NCBI GenBank assembly: GCA_024138025.1
Contig: JAMXBD010002793.1
Location: forward strand, 62,001-126,000
Direction of reading: 5' to 3'
From: Combretum micranthum
Lineage: Eukaryota > Streptophyta > Magnoliopsida > Myrtales > Combretaceae
DNA length: 64,000 nucleotides
The stretch's first letter is position 1. Every line of letters begins with the position of its first letter. Below are positions 12,601 to 23,540 of this stretch, one piece after another. A program made the position numbers and the translations under genes. Under the pieces are notes generated by a model. The model saw nothing but the letters and a program-made list of their open reading frames with translations. It did not search any database and was not told the origin of the DNA.

Positions 12601-12774
12601 CATATTTATGATATCAAAGCCGGATATGAGAAAGAGCAAGAAATCAATCTCTTCGGTGAAATATCTGGAATGTCCTTCAGTCCAGATGCAGAATCTCTCT
12701 TTATTGGAGTGTCAGATCGGACATACGGTAGCCTTCTTGAGTATGGTCGGGTCAAAGGCAGAATTTGTATTTAA
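9648..12774 (+). CDS. WD40-repeat protein, plant transducin-like family (nine coding exons)
   Basis: Exons: 9648-9707, 9832-9999, 10115-10201, 10633-10767, 10884-10994, 11343-11434, 11517-11622, 12207-12293, 12373-12774. All junctions are GT-AG and phases match, giving about 415 aa. The protein matches the plant family of Arabidopsis At1g55680/At3g13340 (related to yeast C2A9.03): RGKDIQGIPWERLSI, then STLAVKDRLLVVGGYQGEL, SNNDCGVR, HTSLSPDGRLL, and a clear WD repeat (ATGNQDKTTRIWDVRNLSKSV) in the last exon. WD40 propellers are protein-binding scaffolds, usually nuclear or cytosolic; the exact role of this family is poorly known. The start is the first ATG of the 5' coding exon. A GTG 36 bases upstream is unlikely. 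The acidic N-terminus is shorter than in relatives. The last residues after GSLLEY differ from the family, so a missed final splice or small indel is possible. Confidence 0.92.
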
Positions 12775-13060
12775 TTATTTTATTTTCAATTTATTATATT
12801 TTGGCAGATTTAATTATCCATCTAATTATAATTATGACTTGTAACTTTATCTTAAACCCTATAGCATTGTAAAAAATTTTCTAAATTTTCTTAATACCCT
12901 ATAGTAAAAAATACTCTAATATAGTTTGTTGAGTGAAAGTTGTGCCTAGTGTATTATTATGATTCCTGTAAAAAACACAACTTAAATGATATTTGAACTG
13001 TGAGATTTTTTTTGGTGCGGCTCTTTTGTTGGATTAATTTGTATTGAATAAAATGCGGAG
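12775..13060 (+). other. 3' UTR of the WD40 gene
   Basis: AT-rich sequence after the stop with a canonical AATAAA at 13047-13052. The transcript end is inferred to lie within about 30 bases of it. Confidence 0.5.
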
Positions 13061-15140
13061 TGAAGTCCTCCATTAAGACGCATTTGCATGACTAGAAAGA
13101 TTAGGGCACTAGATCGAACTCATCAACTTTGATTGTACTTGCATGGTAATCATCAACACCTATCACATCATCTCTGAATTATTGCCCAATATCAAGACAA
13201 TACAACTACTAGTCTATAGCCTCCACTTCGGGTACAATGGTACGCTAGTACTCGACCTAGTTACAAGTACACACATAACAATAGTCGAGAAATATATAAC
13301 CTCTAAGTTTTGCCTTAAGTTAAGTTTAGAAATTAGAATTAAAAATCAATATGGATTTAATATAAAGTTAGAATGAATAGCCTAATTAGTAGATTTGTTT
13401 ATATTAGCATAAAGACTCAAAATCTCAATAGATCTATTTCAGAAATTGTTTATCAATTTAAACTATTTCCAAATTTTCTTATGAACTTATATTTATAAAG
13501 CTTAACCCCTAAGTTACAAGAAATGTTATAATTTGTTTAAAGAAAATTCTATTTATTTAAATTTCTAATTTAAATTGATCAAACTTTGCATTGATTTTAA
13601 TTAATTTTCTCTTGATGCATTAAGTTTAAAGAAACCTAAAATTTTTTGGCATGAAAACCGAAGCCCATAGCCCATTTTCTTCACCTTACTCAGTCTGCAC
13701 CAACACACAAAATATTCTTTTAATGCCCCTAAAGTCAAAGCTACTTTATCAATTATAAGCATAATTATCAAGTAAATTGGACACATATATCTACCGTAAA
13801 GTAAGCTAAAGTATGCGCCATTTCCTCCCTCAAACACCACATTTACTACATCAAATTTTCTTTCTAAAACTCTCTGAAGTTTCATTTCATGCTCCGTCAT
13901 CAAGTCGAGTGAATTAGGTAAGTTATAACTTACTTTTGCTTTGTTAGTTTTGTAAGATAGATAGGTTTAGTTAATGTTCATGTTGATTAATGTTGAATAT
14001 AAGGTTGTTAAAGATACTGATGTTAGATAGGTGAAGATAAGTAATGAAATTGATAATTTAAAACTCAAATCAAAGAGATAATAGACTTTTGTTGGGTTGA
14101 TAAATTTAATGTTAGGAATAGGCAAGTGTAGTAGAAGCGTGTATATGTAATGTCAAAAAAGGTGTAGGGGATGCCTATGAACCTTATATGTTGATTTGAA
14201 GCCTTTTTTTTTTTTTTTTGGTGGAGATAAGGTCATAAAGATTGGTTAGAAAGTGTAAAATTTCAAAGTTGTGGAAATACAACTTAGGGTTTAGCTTATC
14301 ACAAGCATGATGGAAAGTGCGCTAGCCTCAAATGTTTGGATTATACTTGATTAGGGGCATGATCTACCCAGTGATCATCTTGAATCTAAAACAAATCATG
14401 GATGTGATCAAGACATTAGTAGCCTCAGGTGTTTGACTTTTAGTTGATCATGGACATGATTCAAATCTTAGTAGTCTCAGGTGCTTTAACTTTACACAAT
14501 CATGGGCATGGTTGTGCCCGTGAATGGGAATCATGACCTTGAATATGGCCGTGATCCAGTGATCCCCTGTTTCACCTATTTATAAATAATAATAATAATA
14601 ATAATATACTAAGTTGAGATCTTCTATAGAATCTTAATCAAGTTGGATCATAAAATTATAGAAAAGAGGGTATGATAAGTGTTATGATACTTTGACTTAA
14701 TTAGTTAGTTAAATTTAAGCAGTTAAAGAGTACCGATGTATATCACCTTATAATTTCTTAAAGGCTAATGGATTAGAGATATGATAATATGACTTTAGGA
14801 CACTTAAGCATTAATGGAATTCCTATTTAGTTATATATTTAATAATACATGTTTGTTATCTTATAGGAATCATAAATCAAAATCCAGACTTTTCGATAGA
14901 CTATTACGATGAGTAAACCAAGATGCACAGGTGAGTGACCCAAATTTTCTCACATTGTTTATGATTGTAGTGTAGTGGCATAAACTCCTAAATGTAACTG
15001 GAATTGTTTATATGCATGGGGAGTAACTCTTCCTCTCGCTTTAAATTTAATCTCTTCACACTTTTGACAATAGTCCCATTTTCTATGATAAATACAGACA
15101 TAACTGTGATCTTACAAATTCCAAAGTTCAAACTATAGGA
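13061..15140. other. Intergenic region, no gene seen
   Basis: AT-rich. Short open frames (13143-13376 on +, 13601-13903 on -) have no recognisable domain and ordinary intergenic composition. Contents: a degenerate tandem repeat at 14290-14520 and an (AAT)n microsatellite at about 14587-14608. Confidence 0.55.
14290..14520. repeat. Degenerate tandem repeat around CATGG/TGATCATG motifs
   Basis: Three imperfect copies carry a core like TAG(C/T)CTCAGGTG(T/C)TT followed some 25 bases later by ATCATGG(A/G)CATG. Starts are near 14322, 14420 and 14471. The copies are diverged and unequal in length. Confidence 0.45.
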
Positions 15141-16010
15141 ATGTAACTTGTCTAATCTTACTGATGATCAACAATCTTGTTGCTTCTTGTGTAATGCATG
15201 TTTGCGGTGCAAGTTGCAAAAAACGATCAAGAAAATGATAGTCTAAGGGACAATATCATAAAAATTTCCAATTTTCTACCAAAAATGGTTCAACAAATCC
15301 ATGGAGTCCCTCCTATTGAAGATGACTCAATTGCAGGAAGAAACTGGAAACGAGCAATGTACATGTTGAGGGATGATGATGTATGGATGATTGGCATTTG
15401 GGGACTTGGACGAGTGGGTAAGACCACCCTTGCAAAAGCCTTAAACAACAAGCTGGAAGACACTTCTTTCTTTAGCATGGTTACATTTATCTCAATGACA
15501 AAGGATGTTGATGAAAAAGGAATACAAAAGAACATTGCTCAAAGGCTGGGTCAAAAATGTGGAAGAAGGGATGGACATCATAGATGTTGTGGAACAAATT
15601 TGTAATAGACTTAATAGAGAGAAGTTTCTCCTTATTTTAGATAATGTTTGGAACAACATAGATTTGGTAAGCATAGGCATCCTTCAAAACCAATCAAATT
15701 CTAAGATTATCCTCACTACATGGCTTTTAGAAGTGTAGAGGAAAATAGAAGCAGAACCACTTATAATTGAATGCCTAACAGATGATGAAGCTTGGCAATT
15801 ATTTGTTGCAAAAGCTGGAGATGCTGTTAATAAACAAGAATTTATACCTCTAGCTGAAACCGTTTGCAAAAAGTGTGGTGGTTTACCTTTATCTCTCATT
15901 GTAGTTGGTTCAACCATGAGGGGAAAGACTGATACTTATCTATGGTAAGTGCCATTAATAACCTACAATGTTCAATTCTTGTCAGTAAAGATGAAGCTCA
16001 AGTCTACAGT

Positions 16011-16442
16011 TGACCCAACGAAAGCAATTAAACTTAATCACAACTCCATTGATTGTTAAAATACCCGAATAGTGATCTTAAAAGCCTATTGATTCTAGGA
16101 ATATCTAGGCTAATGACATCAAAAATAGAAATATAATCTAATTTCAAGATTTGGGAAAAAGAGCAATGATGGCTATGTAAAGTCTTTCTAAAAAAATGAT
16201 AACTGAATAATTCATTACCCTATGGCATACACTTATAAGCAAACTTAAAAGTTGCTAAAAAGGAAATAAAACTAAAAAAGGCTAAAAAAACTCCTATTAA
16301 AAGACAGTGAATAACATTCAAAAGATACTAAAAAGGACATTATAATTAGAATACATTAATAAAGACTTATTAGATATCCAATTAAAAACTATTAAAAGAA
16401 ATTGGAAAAACATTGACCACATTATTATTAACTACTGCATCA
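16011..16442 (-). repeat. 3' LTR of the small gypsy derivative
   Basis: Aligns with 16999-17512, with many substitutions and missing segments (82 bp shorter). The shared block beginning AATTAAA(C/T)TTAATCACAA near the left ends is clear. Confidence 0.85.
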
Positions 16443-16998
16443 TTCCCCTCATGTTGGAAAAAATTTGCCCTCGAATTTTCACCATGTCATTCAAGAATTT
16501 CTTGAAATTAACTACACAAATACACTATGTGAAATCCTTCTTAGGAAGAGTAGGAACTCCATAAAGACCCATATCCTCCTAAATAAAAATTTAACCAATA
16601 ACTCCTGATGTTGTCACTTTGGCTCCTCCACAACAGGAACTACCATCTTAGGTACTGATACCTACCTAGGCAAAAGCAGCATCTAAATCGTGCATCTCTT
16701 CTTCAACATACTCAATGTCGAAAATTGGTCCACCATCACCAACATCCTTAAAATATCCTCTTCTTCATCATCATAAATATCAAATAATTTGTTCATCATT
16801 GGTCTTAAAAACAATTTCATCTTCCTCCTCTTCGTCCTCAAAAACTGGGGTTTCATAAAAGTAAAATTTAGGAATTCTCAATTTTATCCTTCAATCCCGA
16901 TCATCATGATCATAGATCTCATCCACTGCTTGTTGTTGATTGGTCTATTTGCGAGGTGCCAAGACAATCCAAGAGCAAACATGGCTTTGATACTAAAC

Positions 16999-17512
16999 TG
17001 ACACATCGATAACAATTAAATTTAATCACAAGTCCATTGATTTTTAGAATACCTGGAATAGTGATATTCAAAAGCTTATTGATTCTAGGAATACCTAGGC
17101 TAATAGCATTAAAAATCAAAATATAATCTACTTTGAAGATTTGGAAAAAAAGATCAATGATGGCTTTGAAAAAATTTTCTAAAAAAATGATAATTGAATA
17201 ATTCATTGCCCTATGACATACATTCATAGGTAAGCCTAAAAGTTGCTAAAAAGGAAATAAAACTATAAAAGGCTAAAAAAAATTCCTATTAAAGGACATT
17301 GAACAATATTCAAAAGATGCTCTTTTGAATGTTAACTAAAAAAGAAAATTATTAAAAGACATCAATTCATATTCAAATTCTTCTGAATATTTACTAAAAA
17401 GGAAAATACTATTATAATACATTAATAAAAAGCTATTAAATATCCAATTAAAAACTATTAAAAGAAATTGAAAAAAAAAACATTGATCTCATTATTATTG
17501 ACCACTACATCA
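16999..17512 (-). repeat. 5' LTR of the small gypsy derivative
   Basis: 514-bp partner of 16011-16442. It contains an extra block around 17310-17405 with a locally repeated ATTCAAA motif. Confidence 0.85.
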
Positions 17513-19009
17513 ACAATTTACTGAAGTTAAGCTATGATTGGCTAGAAAATGATACTCTCAGAACTTGCTTCTTGTATTGGCCTTTATATCATGAAGGATA
17601 CTGGATTGAAGTAAAGGAGCTTGTTCAATGTTGGTTGACTGAGGAGGAGATGATTGACGAGCTACTATACTATGGGCATGCAATTGTCGAGGGCTCAAAC
17701 TCGATTGCACAATTGGCAAATGCTTGCTTATTATAATTCAAACGTAATGATTTGCTGGGGCTGAATTAGTGAAGATGCATGATGTAGTTTGGGATTTCGT
17801 AAGATGGACTGCAGAGTTGAATGGTAAATATTTATTTTCTCAAGACATGGAATTTCAAGGAATCCAATGGTTACATTGCCAACGGAGGTCAATAATTTCG
17901 AGTGGATTTCCTTTGTAGACAATAAGGGAATTGAACTGCCACAACAAGGTCAAGATTTTCCAAAAATAACTATCCTCTACTTCTTAGAACCTATGCACGT
18001 AAGGTAGAAGTGTCCCATGAGTTTTTGAATGGATTTTAATCGTTTAGAGTCCTAAATATAGGCTACCCGTGGGCATTTCCAGGTACTTTGCTTTGCTATC
18101 CTAAACTACATGCTTTTATTCTATGAGATTGCACTCATGTTTGGAAATACCATCTATGCCTAAACTTATTACTCTTGACCTTTTTAATTCTCATCTCGGT
18201 AAAATATCAATTGAAGTAAGGCATCTTATTCATTTAAAGGTGTTGAATTTGATGGAAACTAACCAAATAAAAAAGAGTGGAAGTTGATATCATAAGGAAT
18301 TCAAAATTTTTAGAGGTTCTAGAAATGAAAGGAAGTTGTTATAAGTGGCCAACTAAGAGAACATCCAACTTAAAAGAGGCAATGTTGCAAGAGCTCTCAA
18401 GATTAAGGGGGGTTGAAGTCAATATATATTGATTTAACTGACCTGGGATGTAGTTATGAAGACTGCTACTGGATAGAAAGGTTGGAATATTTCATCTTTA
18501 ATTATAATTTTTGTTATATATCATTCACATGCAAATCAAGGGAATTTCACATTATTGGAGATCGATAAGTTAATGTCAAGGCCGATTCTTTCATCTTGCA
18601 TGCAAAATGATCTTGAAGGTGTTAAAGATGCAAACAACATATTTGTTGATTTTAACTTGATTGATCACCCCAAATCCAAAATAAAGGAATTAGAAATTGA
18701 AAATTGTCCGTTTTCTAAAGAATCAACTAGTTTTACTCCCAATTGTAATGCCTTATCAAACTTGAAGAGGCTTACACTTCCATATACAAAAGAAAGCTTT
18801 CGTTGAGTGGCTAAAGCCCTAGGAGCAACATTCCCTATATTAAACCTACTAATAATTGATGGTTCACATTTTATCTACGAATTGAAAAATCTCTTCTCTT
18901 TTGATGATGCACAAGTAGAATTCCCCAAACTTGAAAAGATTTGTACTTATCATTGTTGTGAGATGACAGAAGTGTTCCATTATGATCCAACAAAATACCA
19001 AGTTGTAGC

Positions 19010-19932
19010 TAGGGGTGTGCACGGTACGGTTCGGTTCGATTTGCACCTTGAACCAAACCGCACCATATTTACGATTCAGTTTTTATTTTAAATTCGAACC
19101 TAAGCATATGGTTCGGTTCGTAATTTTTTCGAATTGAAAAAAAAACGGTTCGATACTGTTCGAACCGTTTTTAGTCATAAAATAAAAAAATATATTTTAT
19201 CGAAAAACTTTCATTACATATTTTTTTATTACTAATGTAAATATAAACAATAATATTTTAAATTAATTATTTACCAAATAAATATATAAAACTTATAGAA
19301 GGAAAGGATTTCGTCCATTATAAAATTATAATTGTAACTAGTCTTACTTTTTTGAAAATATCTTGAACTATAATAGTATACTAGACTTTATCCCAATATA
19401 AGACATAAAATTTAATTCGTTGTATGCTTTTAACTAACATATTATTAATTATATAAATCAATAAGTAAGTAAATAATATAATTAGATTAATTAGTGAGAC
19501 AAATATAAAAAAAATGTAGGAGTTAGAATACTAGAAGCTAAAATCTAAAATTTATCTTATTTGTAGACAACATAACAATTAAAACATATTATGAAAAATC
19601 TAATTTTATTCTAATGAATGATACATATCTAAGTCACAAATCTTAAAAACAATTAATGTTTTTAAAATTAATTGCTTTTAAGATTTGTGACTTAGATATG
19701 TATCATTCATAAAACAATTAAGAGTAAAAATAATATATTTAATTTTTTTTAATATATAAAACGGTTAGGTTCGGTTCGAACCATACAGTTCGGTTCATGG
19801 TCCCGAACCGAACCACGAACCGTTTTCCCTTCACCGAACCGAACCACGAACCGAACCATTTCAAAAAAGAACCGAAATTTCTGTTCGGTTCGGTCCGGTT
19901 CACGGTTCGGTCGGTTTTTTTGCACAGCCCTA
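19010..19932. mobile_element. hAT-type non-autonomous DNA transposon in the NLR2 LRR region
   Basis: 923 bp with terminal inverted repeats TAGGGGTGTGCA and, at the other end, TGCACAGCCCTA (one mismatch). A perfect 8-bp target duplication GTTGTAGC lies at 19002-19009 and 19933-19940. The subterminal 150 bp on each side are packed with GGTTCGGTTCG/CGAACCGAACC units, as expected for transposase binding sites. The middle is AT-rich without a transposase. Removing it rejoins the LRR coding sequence. Confidence 0.93.
19614..19710. repeat. 42-bp near-perfect inverted repeat inside the hAT element
   Basis: Arms 19614-19655 and 19669-19710 are complementary at 41 of 42 positions, separated by a 13-base loop. 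A transcript would fold into a strong hairpin. Confidence 0.9.
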
Positions 19933-20150
19933 GTTGTAGCTCCTTATCCAAAGGAATTGGCAATCTATGATCTACCGTGCTTGCAAAGACTTTGTGACTG
20001 AGATTGAGCAGTGGCAATCTCTAGAGATTCGCAAAATGTATGGATGCCCTAACCTAAAGAAATTGCCTAGAAAGCAAGTCCTGCATGAATCGATTCTTCA
20101 AGGTAAAGTAAGGGGATACACCCAAAACCCAAGTTACAATACAAGGAATA

Positions 20151-20540
20151 TGTGTAATTGTGTCTGTTTCAGTACCTCTAAATTTATTTTGAGCACCTAT
20201 TTGTAATTGCTTGTTATTTTTTGAGTCATGTTTCATGAAGATCCAAAATAATGTTTTGTTTAGTTAAATTGCTTGCTTATTAAAGCTTTTCAGTTAGGTG
20301 TTATTTGTTTTCAATAAAGTACTTTGTTGCCTATTTTCTTTTTCTTTTCCTTTTGTTTTTTTTTATATTAACAAAATATAGCAATTTCTAGTTGAATGAT
20401 GTGAATGTGATGGCAGTCAAAGGAAACGGTCCAGGTCGATTGCAATGACCCATTTTTAGAGTTGATGTTTTGGTGAATAATGCCATTACAAAGTTAGAGG
20501 ATGATTTAATAAATAGTCCACATCATCATCACCTAAATCA
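20151..20540 (+). other. NLR2 3' flank, homologous to the NLR1 3' flank
   Basis: Carries the same blocks as 7840-8275, including AATAAA near 20311 and GATGGCAGTCAAAGGAAA near 20410. The duplication ends near 20540. Confidence 0.7.
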
Positions 20541-21317
20541 AGTTAGGAGCTTATGATGAAGAAGAAAAATAAATAATCATAGATAATTTTCTTGAAGATA
20601 AGTTGGATTTGATGATTAGAATTAGTTGTGCAATATAGATTATGAAAGAGCACAAATGGGATTCAAGAGTGTGAAATAACGGATTTTGAATATGTATTCT
20701 TTTTAACTACTTCTCTATTGTAATTCAAAACTTTGATGACATCTTTTTCCATATTGACTTTTTTCATTATTCTGGATCTTGTAAAGTAATATCATGCTTG
20801 CTTACTCACCACCACCACCACCATACCACCACACATCATCATCATCATCATATATATATATTATATATATATATTAAATGAATACTCTTGAATATGGACT
20901 CCAAAAATAAAATATCTATTAAATGAATACTTTTTTAGATTGTTTACACATTTTTTCTTATCAAATCAGTCGATATTTATTCAATAATTATGTTTTATAA
21001 AATTATTAGGTCAAACTGCATTTTTTTTTCACGTATCGTTGGTGCACATTTGAGATCTATGTTTTTTTTTTCTCTTTTCATTTTCAAGACTAAAGTTATT
21101 GAAAATAAGTCATTTAAAAATTCTATTAAAATAACTTCTAATTTTTTATTATAGAATTTTTTTTCATTTTTGGCTTTTTATTTTTACTTTTTGGTAAGAT
21201 TAGTGATTTGGCTAGTTGATCATTATAAATAAATCACCATCCTTCTTAATTAGGTGTTATGCTTAAATTAAATAATATCAAATATAAAATTCACAATTGC
21301 AAGATTTTATTTCCAAT
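20541..21317. other. Intergenic, simple repeats only
   Basis: AT-rich. A compound microsatellite at about 20810-20875 has CAC/ACC, then CAT, then (AT)n. No gene signal seen. Confidence 0.5.
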
Positions 21318-22182
21318 TAGGGGTGAGCAAGTAACTCTCTCGTATGAGTATCCCCGTACCCTACTCGATCAGGTAAGGTCCAGGTGAACATTAAGGGTCA
21401 CAAAGTAAGATATGAGTATAAAGTCTTCATACCCTATACCTACCCTAGAACCTATATCTCATTGTAGATTATACAAGTTCTAAGGTATCATGTATCTACC
21501 CCATTAAATATTATATAAAAATAAACGATACTTCGTTCTTATTTTACAACACTTATATTCGAGATTATTATTTGTAGACTATCTTCGAAAGTTTTTATTA
21601 TAGAAGGATTTGTACTATTTTATTTTAGAAATATTTTTTATTTTTATTTTAGGAGAACTACAAATATGTGTGTAACTGAACTCCCAAATTATATGGTGAT
21701 ATCTATCTTCTAAAGCTAATTAATATCAAAGTAGCTCCAAAATTTTTAATTTTGAAATTTGCCACAAGTTTTTTAATTTCATTTAATATCGCATAAATAC
21801 AGTAGGTACCATAAAGTAATTATTATAGGTTTAAACTTTCACACATAAATAAATTCTCTATATTATAGAACTTGTGGAATTAAAAATTTACTTTTTAAAT
21901 TTATTTTTACATATTACTTATATTGAATATATGAAAATAAAATGAGACTAAGGACTATAAATTTAAGTTTAGAAATAATACATATATATGAAAGAGATTC
22001 CATAAAGAAAAAATCTATAATTTTTACAAGATACCTTGTACCTTATAGGTTTTTCAGGGTATAGGATCGGAACAAAGTGACATAAGGTAGGTTCTGAATA
22101 TAAAATTTAATACCCTATATCTTACAGAGTAATGTATGAGTAGTGTTTCATACTCTATTTATCTTGCACCTGCTCACCCTTA
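21318..22182. mobile_element. hAT-like non-autonomous repeat, copy 1
   Basis: About 865 bp with inverted ends TAGGGGTGAGCA and TGCTCACCCTTA. Subterminal sequence repeats TACCCTA/TATGAGTA-type motifs. A diverged second copy of similar length is at 62660-63544. I could not see a matching 8-bp target duplication, so the class rests on termini and size. Confidence 0.65.
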
Positions 22183-23039
22183 CATATATAAATACCTATA
22201 AGCTATATATTATACATGTTTTATTTTATTAATTAATTCAATTGAACGCCATCTCATGAAACACAATAAAAAATTCAAGATCTTATCTCAAGTTTTTCCT
22301 TAAATACTTCAATTGTGCCCCTAAAACTTCTTCCACCAATCAATATCACTATAGCACCACTTCAATAATAATTTCTTCAAGAAATATTCAATTTAACACC
22401 TAATTACCAATTAGAGATATTAATCACTTCATCTACTCCATCAAATCTAGAATGCAAGCACAAAACAAGAGAACTTGAAATTACTTTACCTTCTTCTACA
22501 ATTCTAACCACTATAAACTCGTTATCCTTGGATTTCCTCTTGTAATCTCCAATTCAATCACCTTTAACATGCATTAACATCTCTCGATTACATTCTTATC
22601 ATTTAAACTAGAAATTTCTACCTTTAACCTCAAAATAAATCAAATTTAAGTTAGACTTTTTACCTTTCTAACATGAAGTGTTGTAGTGTAATCTCCATTT
22701 ACATATTGGGAACTTCAATCTTCCAATTAAACTTGCAAAAATAGCAAAATATCTTCCATTTCTCCTCCATCTATGCATTGAGAGTGAGATGATTGCCAAT
22801 TTGTTTTGATTTTAATCCTAACTAACTTTTATGAAATATCTCCCCTTCTCCCTCCAATTTAAAAGGTGAAAATTATAATTCTTTTGTTAGTTTAACACAA
22901 TATGTTTTAACATTAGACCCGATCAATTAGTCCAATAACCCAAATTAGAGAAAGTAAACATCATTGGTTATTCCTTTTCTGAATAATTAAATGGACCTAC
23001 TCCTATTATATTTCCCAATTAAACCTAGAGGAGCTTACT
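22183..23039. other. Intergenic, no gene seen
   Basis: AT-rich sequence without recognisable domains. It may include old retroelement debris, but no ends were found. Confidence 0.4.
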
Positions 23040-23540
23040 CATGAACACTATGATCCAATTAGGAGCTTTTATCAAATAGCTAATGCCTTTAGAACAACAT
23101 TTATAAACTAAGATGTCTATTAGTCAATTACAGGATGGTCAAGAAAAAAAATGGTTAAAAAAATTTACTCTCTTCTTAAGATCCAGAACATGGAATTTCT
23201 TAAACTAGAAAAGATCCATTTAGGTGATTGTTAGGATATGTCAAAGATGTTTCATTATGTTCCAATAAAAAATCAAGCTATTGATGGAGCAGCGGCAATC
23301 TCTTGAGATTCTCCAAGTGAAAAACTACCCTAACTTTAAAGAAGTTGACTCATATGCCTGTTACAAAAGAGATTTTTGGAAAATAAAAATGGCGGAACAA
23401 GCTAAAGTGGATAGCCCAAAAACTAAAATGGGTTATGTTTTTTCAAGATCGTAGAGACTAATATTTAGAGTGATGATTCAGTACATTATGCAAATTATGC
23501 CATAAAGCATATCATCATCCTCACCTTGATACAGAACCTT
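23040..23540 (+). pseudogene. NLR3 relic: 3' end of a third NLR copy
   Basis: Out-of-frame remnants match the last LRRs of NLR1 and NLR2. Near 23080 is a GCTAATGCC...ACAACATTT block (ANAL.TTF); near 23190 MEFLKLEKIHLGDC; near 23250 a degenerate FHYVP.K.Q (NLR1 has FHYDPTKYQ); then EILQV..YPN and a KMAEQ-type tail. The ATGATTC...TATGCCAT 3'-flank block also follows (23460-23505). Stops and frameshifts are frequent, so this is the oldest of the three copies. Confidence 0.75.

Larger units (their letters stand above)
16011..17512 (-). mobile_element. Small, old Ty3/gypsy-type LTR derivative in NLR2
   Basis: About 1.5 kb, bounded by diverged direct repeats 16011-16442 (432 bp) and 16999-17512 (514 bp), both TGAC...ATCA on the + strand (TGATG...GTCA on the minus). 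Flanks ACAGT and ACAAT are a 5-bp target duplication with one change. The internal part is only 556 bp. Read on the minus strand it has a primer site like initiator-Met (TAGTATCAAAGCC, 16980-16996). Next to the left LTR it has a TTCGAGGGCAAATTTT block and a GAGGGGAA purine tract, which resemble the 3' end of gypsy pol. No gag-pol survives, so it needed enzymes from another element. Confidence 0.85.
15145..20150 (+). pseudogene. NLR2: NB-ARC-LRR paralogue of NLR1, truncated, frameshifted, hit by two transposons
   Basis: Homology with NLR1 starts near 15145 (GATCAACAATCTTG). The segment matching the NLR1 start codon and coiled-coil is absent. 15198-15605 encodes the P-loop region GLGRVGKTTLAKAL. 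The frame then shifts near 15555; kinase-2 LILDNVWN (near 15635) and KIILTTW follow. A TAG at about 15736 replaces the codon that is TGC in NLR1. GGLPLSLIVVG (near 15880) precedes a TAA at about 15946. An LTR element occupies 16011-17512. Further on, the MHD region (17775-17800) and LRR fragments (18555-18806, 18807-19010 and 19940-20100) continue with more breaks and a hAT-type insertion at 19010-19932. Stops caused by substitution as well as indels show that this copy is truly dead. Confidence 0.9.

Noticed and set aside
13601..13903. 100-residue minus-strand protein
   Set aside because: No domain, AT-rich intergenic composition, no promoter or splice signals seen.
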